Source of the DNA: Lachnospiraceae bacterium
GTDB lineage: Bacteria; Bacillota; Clostridia; Lachnospirales; Lachnospiraceae
Assembly (NCBI GenBank): GCA_028721415.1
Contig: JAQYIU010000063.1
Coordinates: 1 to 39,323, forward strand
Direction of reading: 5' to 3'
DNA: 39,323 bases
The notes under the pieces: model-generated
Databases searched by the model: none
Seen by the model: only the letters and a program-made list of their open reading frames with translations
What the model was told of the DNA's origin: nothing
Made by a program: the position numbers and the translations under genes
Shown here: in pieces, positions 9,289-16,923 of the stretch
Numbering within the stretch: position 1 is the stretch's first letter
Layout: every line of letters begins with the position of its first letter

Positions 9289-9329
9289 GATCAGACGAAT
9301 ATTAATAATAGAAGAAAAGGAGCGTTTTC

Positions 9330-9716
9330 ATGTTTTTTATTATGGGTATCACCCCGGGAGAAAAAAAGCTTAATTACAATCAGATGGTAATCTGTCATCA
9401 ATGCGGCAGGTATGGAAGATATGAAGTTTTTATGACCTGGACTTGCCTTTCCCTGTTTTTTATTCCTGTTTTTAAATGGAACAAACATTATTATGTGAGA
9501 ACTACCTGTTGTAATACAACATTTGAATTGGATGCGGAAGTGGGAAGGAAGATTGCAAGGGGAGAAAATGTGGAAATTCTTCCGGAGCACCTGTTGAGAT
9601 TAGGTGGGAATGATCGTTTTGGTTATATTTCGCCCGGCAAACATATCTGTTCCAATTGCGGATATGAGACGGAAGAGGATTTCCAGTATTGCCCGAAATG
9701 TGGCAAACCGTTTTAA
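9330..9716 (+). CDS. Zinc-ribbon protein of unknown function
   Basis: A 128-aa protein with two metal-binding cysteine groups. The N-terminal group has CHQC and a later CC pair flanking a hydrophobic stretch (TWTCLSLFFIPVF). The C-terminal group is a classical zinc ribbon, CSNCG then CPKCGKPF at the very end. The hydrophobic stretch could touch the membrane. Similar small proteins are annotated only as zinc-ribbon domain proteins. AAAGGAG lies 9 nt before the ATG. It is the last gene of the envelope cluster and ends at a terminator. Confidence 0.75.
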   Translation: MFFIMGITPGEKKLNYNQMVICHQCGRYGRYEVFMTWTCLSLFFIPVFKWNKHYYVRTTCCNTTFELDAEVGRKIARGENVEILPEHLLRLGGNDRFGYISPGKHICSNCGYETEEDFQYCPKCGKPF

Positions 9717-9731
9717 AATGATTTATAGAAT

Positions 9732-9780
9732 GATGTCGCAGTAATGGTTTAATACCTTAATTGTGACATCTTTTTTCTTT
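9732..9780 (+). terminator. Rho-independent terminator after the envelope cluster
   Basis: GATGTCGCA (9732-9740) pairs with TGTGACATC (9762-9770), with one G-U pair, followed by TTTTTTCTTT. It isolates the Rrf2 operon from upstream transcription. Confidence 0.85.
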
Positions 9781-9821
9781 CACCGCAGTGTCTATCAATC
9801 TGGAGAGACAGGAGGGGTTAC

Positions 9822-9864
9822 ATTATAAAACCTAGTTGACAACTGGGTTTTATAATTGTATAAT
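9822..9864 (+). promoter_or_regulatory. Consensus sigma-A promoter embedded in a 17-bp palindromic operator
   Basis: TTGACA (9836-9841), a 17-nt spacer and TATAAT (9859-9864) match the ideal sigma-A promoter exactly. ATTATAAAACCTAGTTG (9822-9838) and CAACTGGGTTTTATAAT (9840-9856) are inverted repeats matching at 16 of 17 positions around one central base. The palindrome covers the -35 box and the spacer, so a bound repressor would block RNA polymerase. The first gene downstream is an Rrf2 regulator, which makes autoregulation the simplest reading (inference). Confidence 0.85.
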
Positions 9865-9947
9865 GCATACTATATAACATAGTAATCCTGTAGGAAAGAT
9901 ATGAAATAAAGGGGTGAAAATTATTGCCCTGAGATGTGGAGGGAAAG

Positions 9948-10394
9948 ATGAGATTATCAAAAAAATGCAGATATGCCCTACGGGCTCTGATTGATTTGTC
10001 TGTTTGTTCCACCGAAGAACATGTGGTGCTTAGTACGATTGCCGAGAGAAATGGAATCTCACCACAATATCTGGAACAGGCTTTTGCTGGTCTTAGGAGA
10101 GGTGGAATTGTAAAAGGGATTAAGGGGTCTCAGGGAGGCTATAAATTAAATCGAAATCCGGAACAAATTACAGTGGCAGATATTTTGGAGTCTTTGGATG
10201 GGACGTATCAGATTGAGAGAGAAGACATGCAGGATGACAGTCGAGGAAGAAATATTTCTATCAGTATACAGGAAATAGTGATCGACCGGGTAAACAGACA
10301 GTTAGACGAAGTTTTACAGGCGACTACTCTGGAGGAGCTGAAAAACAGATTTTTGGATCTTCAGGAAACAGGTCAGGATATGTATTACATCTGA
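9948..10394 (+). CDS. Rrf2 family transcriptional regulator
   Basis: A 148-aa Rrf2 protein. The winged-helix N-terminus runs MRLSKKCRYALRALIDLS to VKGIKGSQGGYKL, and the dimerisation helix is in the C-terminal half. The three clustered Cys that ligate [2Fe-2S] in IscR and NsrR are absent: the only Cys are near residues 7 and 20. It therefore resembles the CymR-type branch that responds to a partner protein or metabolite rather than to a bound cluster (inference). The ATG at 9948 is chosen over an in-frame GTG at 9936, because GGAGGG at 9938-9943 overlaps that GTG and is well spaced for 9948. It leads an operon of thiol-metabolism genes. Confidence 0.9.
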   Translation: MRLSKKCRYALRALIDLSVCSTEEHVVLSTIAERNGISPQYLEQAFAGLRRGGIVKGIKGSQGGYKLNRNPEQITVADILESLDGTYQIEREDMQDDSRGRNISISIQEIVIDRVNRQLDEVLQATTLEELKNRFLDLQETGQDMYYI

Positions 10395-10430
10395 TGTGAA
10401 AAGCAGGATATGTTTGAATAGGAGAAAGAG

Positions 10431-11224
10431 ATGAACGAGAATCTTATAAAAGAACAATTGTATCAGCGTTACATTGAACCTACGAAAAAAAGGCGGAATC
10501 CCTGTATTGGGATTGAGATAGAGATGCCCATTCTGAATCTCGATAAAAAACCGGTTGATTTTGCAGTAATCCACAAAATTACGGCAAATTTTATGGAGAA
10601 GTATCAGTTTCACATTTTGGGAGAAGATGAAGAAGGGAATATATATTCTATCACGGAAGAGATACATGGAGATATTCTTTCTTGTGATTGCTCCTATAAT
10701 AATCTGGAACTGTCTATGGGAAAAGAAAAAGATTTATTTGAGATCTGGAACCGGTTTAAGGAGTATTATTCATTTTTGCAAAAACAATTGGGACAATATC
10801 ATTATACTCTCACAGGAATGGGATAGAATTCCGAAGTGTTTGCTGCCAGCCAATCAAGGATGCAATGAGCGTTGCTGCTTTTCATCTGGGACTGAAGAAT
10901 CGTCTGTATCAGTTGGATGAATTGCTGGAACAGGATCATGTGATCTATCATCATGGATATAATGCAGCAGAACTCAGGAAAATGTTCAATTATCGTAAAC
11001 TGCCGTCTTTTGTGGATGAGGATGCTCTTTATGAACTGATAGAAAAAGTGCTGGATTTGGCAAAAGAGGGACTAAAAGAGCGTGGGCTTGGAGAAGAAAT
11101 TTTTCTGGAATCATTATATGACAGGATGCAAAATCAAACCAATCCTGCAAGAAAAATGCTGGAACTTCGGGAGCAGGGAGCAGGACTTGAAGAGATAATA
11201 TGGGATTATGCCGCATTAGAATAG
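10431..11224 (+). pseudogene. Glutamate-cysteine ligase (GCS2-like), broken by internal deletion and frameshift
   Basis: Two fragments of one gene lie end to end. The 5' part (10431-10826, 131 codons) has the family start with IGIEIEMPILNL and SCDCSYNNLELSMG, and breaks at TLTGMG followed by TAG. The 3' part resumes in another frame at 10826 with EFRSVCCQPI, MSVAAFHLGL, VIYHHGYNAAELR and NPARKML, ending at 11224. Together they encode about 262 residues; from memory intact relatives have roughly 430, so some 170 central residues, including much of the active site, are missing. The family would make gamma-glutamylcysteine from glutamate and cysteine. A start 36 nt after the Rrf2 stop and a good Shine-Dalgarno are still present. 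A 3'-part start at ATG 10865 could give a truncated peptide without obvious function. Confidence 0.85.
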
Positions 11225-11322
11225 CACAACGTGTTTTGGAAGCTTCCTTGTATAATTACATAAATTGCAATATTAAAAAATCACAACAGACAGAAAATGA
11301 AGGACCAAAGGGGGATTGTGAT

Positions 11323-12096
11323 ATGTGTGAAATATTTGGATGCAGTTCTTCTGTGTCCATAAAAATCAATGATTATCTTAAAGAATTCTATTCTCATAGT
11401 AACGAGCATCCCCATGGATGGGGACTTGCCTGCATGAGTGAGGAAGATGTTCAGATTGAAAAAGAGCCGGTGCAGGCAACCAAAAGTCATTATTTAAAAG
11501 AGCGTATGACAGTGCCGATTTATGTGAAAAATGGGTTTGCACACATCCGATATGCAACGATAGGAAACGTGTATTACAAAAATTGTCATCCCTATACAGG
11601 AAAAGACCGGAGCGGGAGAAGATGGACTATGGTCCATAACGGTACTATTTTTGAATATGCCCCTCTGCATTCTTATATTAATGTACAGCAGGGGGATACG
11701 GACAGCGAGAGAATTCTTTTATATATTATCGATCAGATGAATGAGAATATGATTCTTAGAAAGAGAGAATTAAATGAAAAGGAACGGTTTCAGCTTCTGG
11801 ATTCCATCGTGCAGGAGATGGCCAAAGGAAATAAATTAAATTTCATGATATATGATGGAGAAATCATGTATGTGCATACTAATCTTGCAAATTCTCTGTA
11901 CAGGTTGGAAAAAGAAGAACAAGCCTTTTTTTCGACAAGACCTCTCACGGAAGAGAACTGGCAGCCGGTACCATTCACTACTTTGTTGGCTTATCGGGAT
12001 GGAAGACAGCTTTTTCAGGGAACGAATCATGGAAATGAATATATCGAGAGTGAAGAAAATTTGAAATTCTTGTACCAGATTTTTTCTAATTTGTAA
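11323..12096 (+). CDS. Class II glutamine amidotransferase (YafJ/EgtC-like)
   Basis: A 257-aa N-terminal-nucleophile amidohydrolase. Translation must start at ATG 11323, so that Cys2 (MCEIFGCSS) becomes the catalytic N-terminal residue after Met removal; GGGGGAT just upstream is the Shine-Dalgarno. An upstream in-frame extension from 11200 lacks this logic. Family motifs: HPHGWGLA, GFAHIRYATIGN, NCHPYTG, MVHNGTI and GDTDSER. It lacks the synthase domains of PurF, GlmS or GltB, so it is a stand-alone hydrolase. EgtC relatives cleave gamma-glutamyl amides in ergothioneine synthesis. Lying between two glutamate-cysteine ligase genes, it may hydrolyse a gamma-glutamyl compound here too (inference). 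Confidence 0.88.
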   Translation: MCEIFGCSSSVSIKINDYLKEFYSHSNEHPHGWGLACMSEEDVQIEKEPVQATKSHYLKERMTVPIYVKNGFAHIRYATIGNVYYKNCHPYTGKDRSGRRWTMVHNGTIFEYAPLHSYINVQQGDTDSERILLYIIDQMNENMILRKRELNEKERFQLLDSIVQEMAKGNKLNFMIYDGEIMYVHTNLANSLYRLEKEEQAFFSTRPLTEENWQPVPFTTLLAYRDGRQLFQGTNHGNEYIESEENLKFLYQIFSNL

Positions 12097-12141
12097 AGAA
12101 AGCAGAATAAATAGACGTAAGAGAAAAAACAGGAGGAAGCG

Positions 12142-13311
12142 ATGGGATTTGATTTTGATAGAGTGATTGGCCGAAAAGGAACGAACAGTTTAAAATATGA
12201 TTTTACAAAAGAAAATGGAAAACCGGAGGATGTGTTACCTTTATGGGTGGCAGACATGGATTTTCCGACGGCTCCGGCGGTATTGAAACGTCTGAAAGAG
12301 ATAGTCTCCCATGGGATTTTTGGATACAGTGAAGGAAAAGAGGAATATTTTCAGGCGGTGTCTTCCTGGTATTGGAATCATTTTCAATGGAAAGTAGAAA
12401 GAAACTGGATTGTCAAGACGCCCGGAGTTGTCTTTGGCATTGCCGCTGCCATTCGTGCATTTACCAGTGAAGGGGACAGTGTTTTGTTGCAGCAGCCGGT
12501 TTATTATCCTTTTAAGGAGGCCATTGAGAATAATAAAAGGCAGTTGGTTAATAGTCCACTGAAAATGATGGATGGCCATTATGAGATGGATTTTGAGGAT
12601 TTTGAGCAAAAGATTGTGGAAAACGATGTAAAACTGTTTCTTCTTTGCAATCCTCATAATCCGGGAGGAAGAGTATGGAAAGAATGGGAACTTCGAAAAA
12701 TCGGAGATATTTGTGTGAAGCATAATATCATTGTCGTGAGTGATGAGATTCACAGTGATTTTGTCTGGGAGAATAATAAACATCTGGTTTTTGCCAATTT
12801 ATCCCTGGAATATGCCAGACGAACCATTACCTGTACCTCACCAAGCAAAACATTTAATCTGGCAGGACTTCAGCTATCCAATATTTTTATTCCGGATCAG
12901 AAGCTCCGAAGAGCCTTCCGACAACAGGTAACAGCCAGCGGTTATTCGTTAAGTAATATTATGGGAATTGCCGCCTGTCAGGCTGCCTATGAAGGTGGCG
13001 AAGAGTGGCTGGTGGAAGTGAAGAAATATATTTGGAATAACTATTTATTTTTAAAAGAATATATTGAAGAAAATTTTCCGCAGATATCTGTGATTGAACC
13101 GGAAGGAACCTATCTGGTTTGGCTTGATTTTAGAAAACTTGGACTGACAGAGGAAGAAAGAGAAGAGTTGGTTGTAAAGAAAGGCAGACTCTGGCTGGAC
13201 AGCGGTGCCATGTTCGGAAAAGAAGGCGAAGGATTTGAGCGTATCAATATTGCCTGTCCGAGAAGTGTGCTGGAAAAAGCACTGAAACAGTTAGGGGAGG
13301 CTTTGAAGTGA
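12142..13311 (+). CDS. patB: MalY/PatB-type PLP-dependent C-S lyase
   Basis: A 389-aa fold-type I PLP enzyme. The PLP lysine is K236 in CTSPSKTFNLAGLQ. The cofactor-pocket motifs are CNPHNPGGRVW (169-179) and SDEIHSDF (200-207). The N-terminal LPLWVADMDF is typical of the MalY/PatB branch, whose members cleave cystathionine or cysteine conjugates to pyruvate, ammonia and a thiol; some paralogues are aminotransferases. The length fits (about 390). It starts 45 nt after the amidotransferase gene with AGGAGG. Lying in an operon with thiol-ligase genes, it probably handles cysteine or S-conjugate turnover (inference). Confidence 0.9.
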   Translation: MGFDFDRVIGRKGTNSLKYDFTKENGKPEDVLPLWVADMDFPTAPAVLKRLKEIVSHGIFGYSEGKEEYFQAVSSWYWNHFQWKVERNWIVKTPGVVFGIAAAIRAFTSEGDSVLLQQPVYYPFKEAIENNKRQLVNSPLKMMDGHYEMDFEDFEQKIVENDVKLFLLCNPHNPGGRVWKEWELRKIGDICVKHNIIVVSDEIHSDFVWENNKHLVFANLSLEYARRTITCTSPSKTFNLAGLQLSNIFIPDQKLRRAFRQQVTASGYSLSNIMGIAACQAAYEGGEEWLVEVKKYIWNNYLFLKEYIEENFPQISVIEPEGTYLVWLDFRKLGLTEEEREELVVKKGRLWLDSGAMFGKEGEGFERINIACPRSVLEKALKQLGEALK

Positions 13312-13387
13312 CAGGCTGCAGTTTAGAAAAAATAACGATTTTTATCTGAAATGTACCTGTATTTTGAGAAATAAAAGGGTGATAGTT

Positions 13388-14668
13388 ATGTTACATATCG
13401 AGGAATCGGAAGTAAAAAAACGATTGCTAAAGGGACATTTTGGCCTGGAAAAAGAGAATCTTAGAGTGGATGAAGAAGGATTTTTGGTACATACCAGTCA
13501 TCCCTTTCCGGGAAATGAACACATTGTGCGGGATTTCTGTGAAAATCAGGTGGAAGTAAACACTCCGGTGATGGACAGTCTTGAAGCGGCGGTGGCTTGC
13601 CTGAAGCAATATGAGGAAGATGTAAAAAATACCTTGCAGACACTCCCTGCAAAGGAATATCTTTGGCCTTTTTCTAATCCACCGTACATAAAAAACGAGG
13701 AAGATATTCCTGTGGCAGCTTTTGTAGGAGAAGATGCAGAAAAAACGACTTACCGGGAATATCTTTCTGACCGTTATGGCAGGTATAAAATGACGTTCTG
13801 TGGGATTCATGTCAACTATTCTTTTGATGAAGAGTTGTTAAAAAAAGACTTTACATTTTCTGGTGAAAAAGATTATCAAACATATAAAAATCGGTTTTAT
13901 GTGGAGTTGGCACAAAAAGCAGTTGCCTATGGCTGGCTTCTTGTTGCAGTGACAGCAGCAAGTCCCCTCCTGGATGGATCGTTCGTGGAAAAGAAAAAAT
14001 ATGGAGAAGACACCTTTAACGGGATGGCTTCCGTAAGATGTAGTGAACTTGGGTACTGGAATTATTTTGTACCGGTGTTTGATTATGCGAACATCGAGGC
14101 TTACGCCAACAGTATTCAAAGGTATGTCGATGAGGGATTGCTCCAGGCTCCATCAGAACTCTATTATCCGATCCGGTTGAAACCGGCGGGGGAAAACACA
14201 TTGATTTCCCTCAAGGAAAATGGTGTGAGCCATATTGAACTTCGAATGTTTGATTTAAATCCCCTTGTGCCGGGTGGCGTGGAGGAAAAGGATGTCCGTT
14301 TTGCACAGCTTCTCCTTGTGTGGCTTGCAACCTTACCGGAGATTACCTTGGGAAGAAAAGAGCAGGTTCAAGCGGTGCAGAATTTTAAAAATGCGGCTCA
14401 TTACGATTTAAAAACGGTGAAAATTGCAATGCCCGGAAAAAACGTGCGGACAGTGACAGAAGTTGCTCTTGACATTTTGGAGAAAATGCAGAATTTTTAC
14501 AAAGATTTTCCAGAAGATATTCAGGAAGTATTGGATTTTGAGAAAGAGAAGTTTATGGATGCTGATAAACGTTATGCCTGGATCATAAGAAAAAAGTTTG
14601 GAAACGGCTTTGTGAAAAAAGAAATGGAGCTGGTACATCGTTCGCAAAATAACACGACGAATACGTAG
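13388..14668 (+). CDS. gshA: Glutamate-cysteine ligase (GshA, E. coli/GshF N-domain type)
   Basis: A 426-aa intact ligase that would form gamma-glutamylcysteine from glutamate, cysteine and ATP. Recognition points: FGLEKENLRVDEEGFL, DFCENQVEVNTPV, TFCGIHVNYSF, SPLLDGSF, SVRCSELGYWN, and HIELRMFDLNPL. It matches the GshA family and the N-terminal half of bifunctional GshF, but the ATP-grasp glutathione synthetase half is absent, so the product may be gamma-glutamylcysteine itself. ATG 13388 is chosen because AAAAGGG (13373-13379) sits 8 nt upstream; an in-frame TTG at 13364 has no site. It belongs to a different family from the broken ligase at 10431. Confidence 0.92.
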   Translation: MLHIEESEVKKRLLKGHFGLEKENLRVDEEGFLVHTSHPFPGNEHIVRDFCENQVEVNTPVMDSLEAAVACLKQYEEDVKNTLQTLPAKEYLWPFSNPPYIKNEEDIPVAAFVGEDAEKTTYREYLSDRYGRYKMTFCGIHVNYSFDEELLKKDFTFSGEKDYQTYKNRFYVELAQKAVAYGWLLVAVTAASPLLDGSFVEKKKYGEDTFNGMASVRCSELGYWNYFVPVFDYANIEAYANSIQRYVDEGLLQAPSELYYPIRLKPAGENTLISLKENGVSHIELRMFDLNPLVPGGVEEKDVRFAQLLLVWLATLPEITLGRKEQVQAVQNFKNAAHYDLKTVKIAMPGKNVRTVTEVALDILEKMQNFYKDFPEDIQEVLDFEKEKFMDADKRYAWIIRKKFGNGFVKKEMELVHRSQNNTTNT

Positions 14669-14811
14669 AATGTTTTTTTTGAGAATGCTATTCAATCTTT
14701 TAAGTGGAGAGAGTTTGTTGTGGAAGATAATAGGAAAGAACATCGGAACAGGAAGATCGGTTTCAGCCGGAACGGGTGCATTTTGTAAAATAACAGATAA
14801 ATGGATAAGAT

Positions 14812-14840
14812 TTGCAATTTCGCAATATGCTTGCTATAAT
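14812..14840 (+). promoter_or_regulatory. Promoter of the PspC gene
   Basis: TTGCAA (14812-14817), a 17-nt spacer and TATAAT (14835-14840), about 47 nt before the PspC start. The rest of the gap from 14669 shows no convincing gene or terminator. Confidence 0.75.
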
Positions 14841-14887
14841 GAGAGCTATACAGGCAAAATGCCTTATTATAAAGGAAGGTGTTAGAT

Positions 14888-15088
14888 ATGAGACGTAGAT
14901 TATATAAGTCAGATATGGATAAAAAACTGATGGGTGTCTGCGGAGGAATTGCAGATTATTTTAATATTGATTCCACGATCGTAAGGCTGATTTTTGTGTT
15001 CCTTACATTGTGCGGAGGATTTCCCGGAGTTGCAGCATACCTGATTGCTGCACTGGTGATACCAGAAGATCCGGGAGATGTATATTAA
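14888..15088 (+). CDS. PspC domain small membrane protein
   Basis: A 66-aa protein that is almost entirely a PspC domain: RRLYKSDMDKKLMGVCGGIADYFN, then one hydrophobic helix LIFVFLTLCGGFPGVAAYLIAALVIP. In enterobacteria PspC is the membrane sensor of the phage-shock response; stand-alone copies in Firmicutes have no assigned partner. ATG 14888 is chosen over an in-frame GTG at 14879 because AAGGAAGG (14872-14879) is spaced 8 nt from it. The gene is monocistronic, with its own promoter and a structured repeat downstream. Confidence 0.88.
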   Translation: MRRRLYKSDMDKKLMGVCGGIADYFNIDSTIVRLIFVFLTLCGGFPGVAAYLIAALVIPEDPGDVY

Positions 15089-15112
15089 TATACCTTTTTA
15101 TTGTGAAACGTT

Positions 15113-15258
15113 TGTCGCTCTGCTGGGAAAGCATAGCTTTACAGACAAAAGAAAGCGGAAACCATTCCACTACATGGTGCTATGACTTTTCAGCCCGAAG
15201 TACGCGCATGGTCATACAAATGTAATGGAATGGTTTCCGCATTGTTATTCTGGGAGCT
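15113..15258 (+). repeat. Structured intergenic repeat, copy A
   Basis: The core 15155-15240 folds into one long hairpin. GCGGAAACCATTCCA (15155-15169) pairs perfectly with 15226-15240, TACAT (15171-15175) with ATGTA (15220-15224), and TATGAC (15181-15186) with GTCATA (15211-15216). The loop is about 24 nt. The segment from 15145 to about 15251 is closely matched, inverted, by 26442-26550. Outer limits are approximate: TGTCGCTC at 15113 matches one end of the other copy, while the right end is uncertain and stops short of the EFR1 stop codon. No ORF is likely inside. It could act as a terminator for pspC or be a non-autonomous mobile repeat. Confidence 0.8.
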
Positions 15259-15266
15259 GTGTTTAT

Positions 15267-16061
15267 CTACCCAATCGTATACCACGGTTCTTTACGGATA
15301 TCGCAAAGCGGTCTTAGTAAGTTGTTTTGAAGAGCCTCAAATGGTTCTTTGGTATAATATTTGGCTTGAGTCGGACATACACGTATACACGCACCACAGC
15401 GGATACATACGTCAGAATTAATATCCTTAGGATTACTGAAACTGATTGCCTGCATCGGACAGGCAGCAGCACAGAGCATACAATAGATACAGTACTCGTT
15501 GGTTTCTACGTTAAATGGAAACTGTGTCATAGGCTGTTTTGTGTATGGATAGCTTCCAGGAATGTCCAGTTCTTTCATATCATAGATGACAGCCACACGG
15601 AGGCGCTCTTTGATCTTGTCGCCGAATTCTTTTGCGATGGCAAGATCATCTTCATCCGGTCGCCCAAGACCACAATCACTTAAGAATGTATGCTGACCTA
15701 TAAAAGAAGAGGCAGCCACTGGAATAAATCCTCTCTCACACAATGTTTTTTTCAGTTCCATCAGAGTATCATCAATGGCACGGTTGCCATAGGTTGCAAC
15801 AAGGACGACAGGAGTATTAATTCCATGGAATCGGCTCAGGCATTCACTGACAGGAGTAGGAATTCTGCCGCCATAAGCAGGAACACCGATAATCAGCAGG
15901 TCATTTTCTTTCATATTAAATGTTCCCTGTCTGACATCATAATCAGTGAGATTTATGGATTCCATCGGATAATCATCAAAAGAGACAGCAATGCCTCCGA
16001 TTACTTTTTTCGTTGTGCCTCCCGGACTAAAATAAGCACAGTAAATCTTATTTAATTTCAA
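15267..16061 (-). CDS. EFR1-type flavodoxin-ferredoxin fusion protein
   Basis: A 264-aa protein: a flavodoxin-like domain (about 1-160; FMN phosphate loop SPGGTTKK, LLIIGVPAYGGRIP, ATYGNRAIDDTL) followed by a two-cluster ferredoxin (CIYCMLCAAACP and CIRCGACIRVCP, each CxxCxxCxxxCP). Such EFR1 proteins are thought to carry electrons between FMN and two [4Fe-4S] clusters in anaerobes; the partners are unknown. The start is TTG at 16061, supported by GGGAGGG 7 nt upstream and by the family start (KIYCAYFSPGGTT); no ATG is available nearby. It is convergent with pspC across the repeat. Confidence 0.88.
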   Translation of the reverse strand: MKLNKIYCAYFSPGGTTKKVIGGIAVSFDDYPMESINLTDYDVRQGTFNMKENDLLIIGVPAYGGRIPTPVSECLSRFHGINTPVVLVATYGNRAIDDTLMELKKTLCERGFIPVAASSFIGQHTFLSDCGLGRPDEDDLAIAKEFGDKIKERLRVAVIYDMKELDIPGSYPYTKQPMTQFPFNVETNEYCIYCMLCAAACPMQAISFSNPKDINSDVCIRCGACIRVCPTQAKYYTKEPFEALQNNLLRPLCDIRKEPWYTIG

Positions 16062-16085
16062 AATAACACCCTCCCATTCTTTTGG

Positions 16086-16110
16086 TCGAAATATCCATAT
16101 ACTATTTCGA
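16086..16110. promoter_or_regulatory. Inverted repeat TCGAAATA/TATTTCGA in the EFR1 leader, possible operator
   Basis: TCGAAATA (16086-16093) and TATTTCGA (16103-16110) are perfect inverted repeats 9 nt apart, in the EFR1 5' region between promoter and start. Related CGAAAT words recur at about 16119, 16145 and 16183. This looks like a regulator-binding cluster; the regulator is not known. Confidence 0.5.
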
Positions 16111-16135
16111 AGTTTTGACGAAATATATTTGTTTT

Positions 16136-16164
16136 ATTATAAAACGAAATGAGAAGGGATTCAA
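16136..16164 (-). promoter_or_regulatory. Promoter of the EFR1 gene
   Basis: On the minus strand TTGAAT (16164-16159), a 17-nt spacer and TATAAT (16141-16136). The -35 box is the loop of a perfect 8-bp hairpin, GAGAAGGG (16151-16158) with CCCTTCTC (16165-16172), which may itself be an operator. Confidence 0.65.
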
Positions 16165-16256
16165 CCCTTCTCACTGAATTATTCGAAATGCATACCATAT
16201 CTTGTGGGAAATTAAAGGAGTTCCATTGTTATTTGATAATATTATCGTTTTTTGTA

Positions 16257-16285
16257 TTGCCGAAATCAGAAAAAAAAGTTATAAT
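16257..16285 (+). promoter_or_regulatory. Promoter of the HsdS/HsdM-like operon
   Basis: TTGCCG (16257-16262), a 17-nt spacer rich in A, and TATAAT (16280-16285), about 30 nt before the GTG start at 16316. No other gene lies between, so this should drive the three-gene unit. Confidence 0.7.
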
Positions 16286-16315
16286 GAACCTTAAGATGGG
16301 AAAGGAGTAGATGTT

Positions 16316-16909
16316 GTGGAACTTCTGCTGGAACAGATTAGTCAGATTACCCATGGGGTTGTTTTAAATAGAATTAAACCGAAAGTTCAGAGTGAAGGAA
16401 TCGAATATCCGATTTTATCAATCAGTCAGCTGCTTGATGAGGAGAATGGTATACGGGATTATGAGGTTCCTTCTGTTTTTGTTGATAAAAAAAAGGTAGA
16501 TCATCTGAATCTCGCCAAAGAACACAGTATCGTGATTGGACTGACTTCTTTTCATCGGGCGGCAGTTTTGGAAAAGCAGCATGAGGGAAAGATCATTCCC
16601 TCCAACTTTGTATCCATAGAATTTCGAAATGGAATCATGGATCCGTATTATTTTGCATGGTATTTCAATGAACATCCGGAGATCAAGATGCAGAGAAATA
16701 TTGCCATTCAGGGGAATTCATCTGTCAAAGTGTTATCCATTCACATGATTAGACAACTGATGATTGAGTGTCCGGATCTGGCAACGCAGATGTCAATTGG
16801 CAAATTATATTATTATCAAAAGAGAAAGCAATTGCTGCTGATGGAGAAGATGAAACTGGAGAAGACCGTTTTGTCTGAGGAGATGATGCAGCATTTAAAA
16901 AAACTGTAA
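16316..16909 (+). CDS. Half-size HsdS-like (type I restriction specificity) protein
   Basis: A 197-aa protein resembling one target-recognition domain plus one coiled-coil spacer of a type I specificity subunit. The pattern EQISQITHGVVLNRI, YPILSISQLL, LAKEHSIVIGLTSF, IIPSNFVSIEFRN, MDPYYFAWYFNEHPEIK, then the helical tail IGKLYYYQKRKQLLLMEKMKLEK, follows HsdS order. Full HsdS has two such halves (about 400 aa); half-size forms can dimerise. The start is GTG 16316 with AAAGGAG (16301-16307) 8 nt upstream. It precedes the HsdM-like gene by 14 nt, the reverse of the usual M-S order. No HsdR is encoded nearby. Confidence 0.75.
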   Translation: MELLLEQISQITHGVVLNRIKPKVQSEGIEYPILSISQLLDEENGIRDYEVPSVFVDKKKVDHLNLAKEHSIVIGLTSFHRAAVLEKQHEGKIIPSNFVSIEFRNGIMDPYYFAWYFNEHPEIKMQRNIAIQGNSSVKVLSIHMIRQLMIECPDLATQMSIGKLYYYQKRKQLLLMEKMKLEKTVLSEEMMQHLKKL

Positions 16910-16923
16910 GAGGGTGGATATAA

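Noticed and set aside
11200-11322. Upstream extension of the amidotransferase
   Set aside because: It would bury the catalytic Cys2 and overlap the ligase pseudogene; GGGGGAT supports ATG 11323.
14670-14885. 71-codon ORF between gshA and the PspC gene
   Set aside because: It has no ribosome site, a composition unlike a protein, and contains the PspC promoter and Shine-Dalgarno; treated as non-coding.
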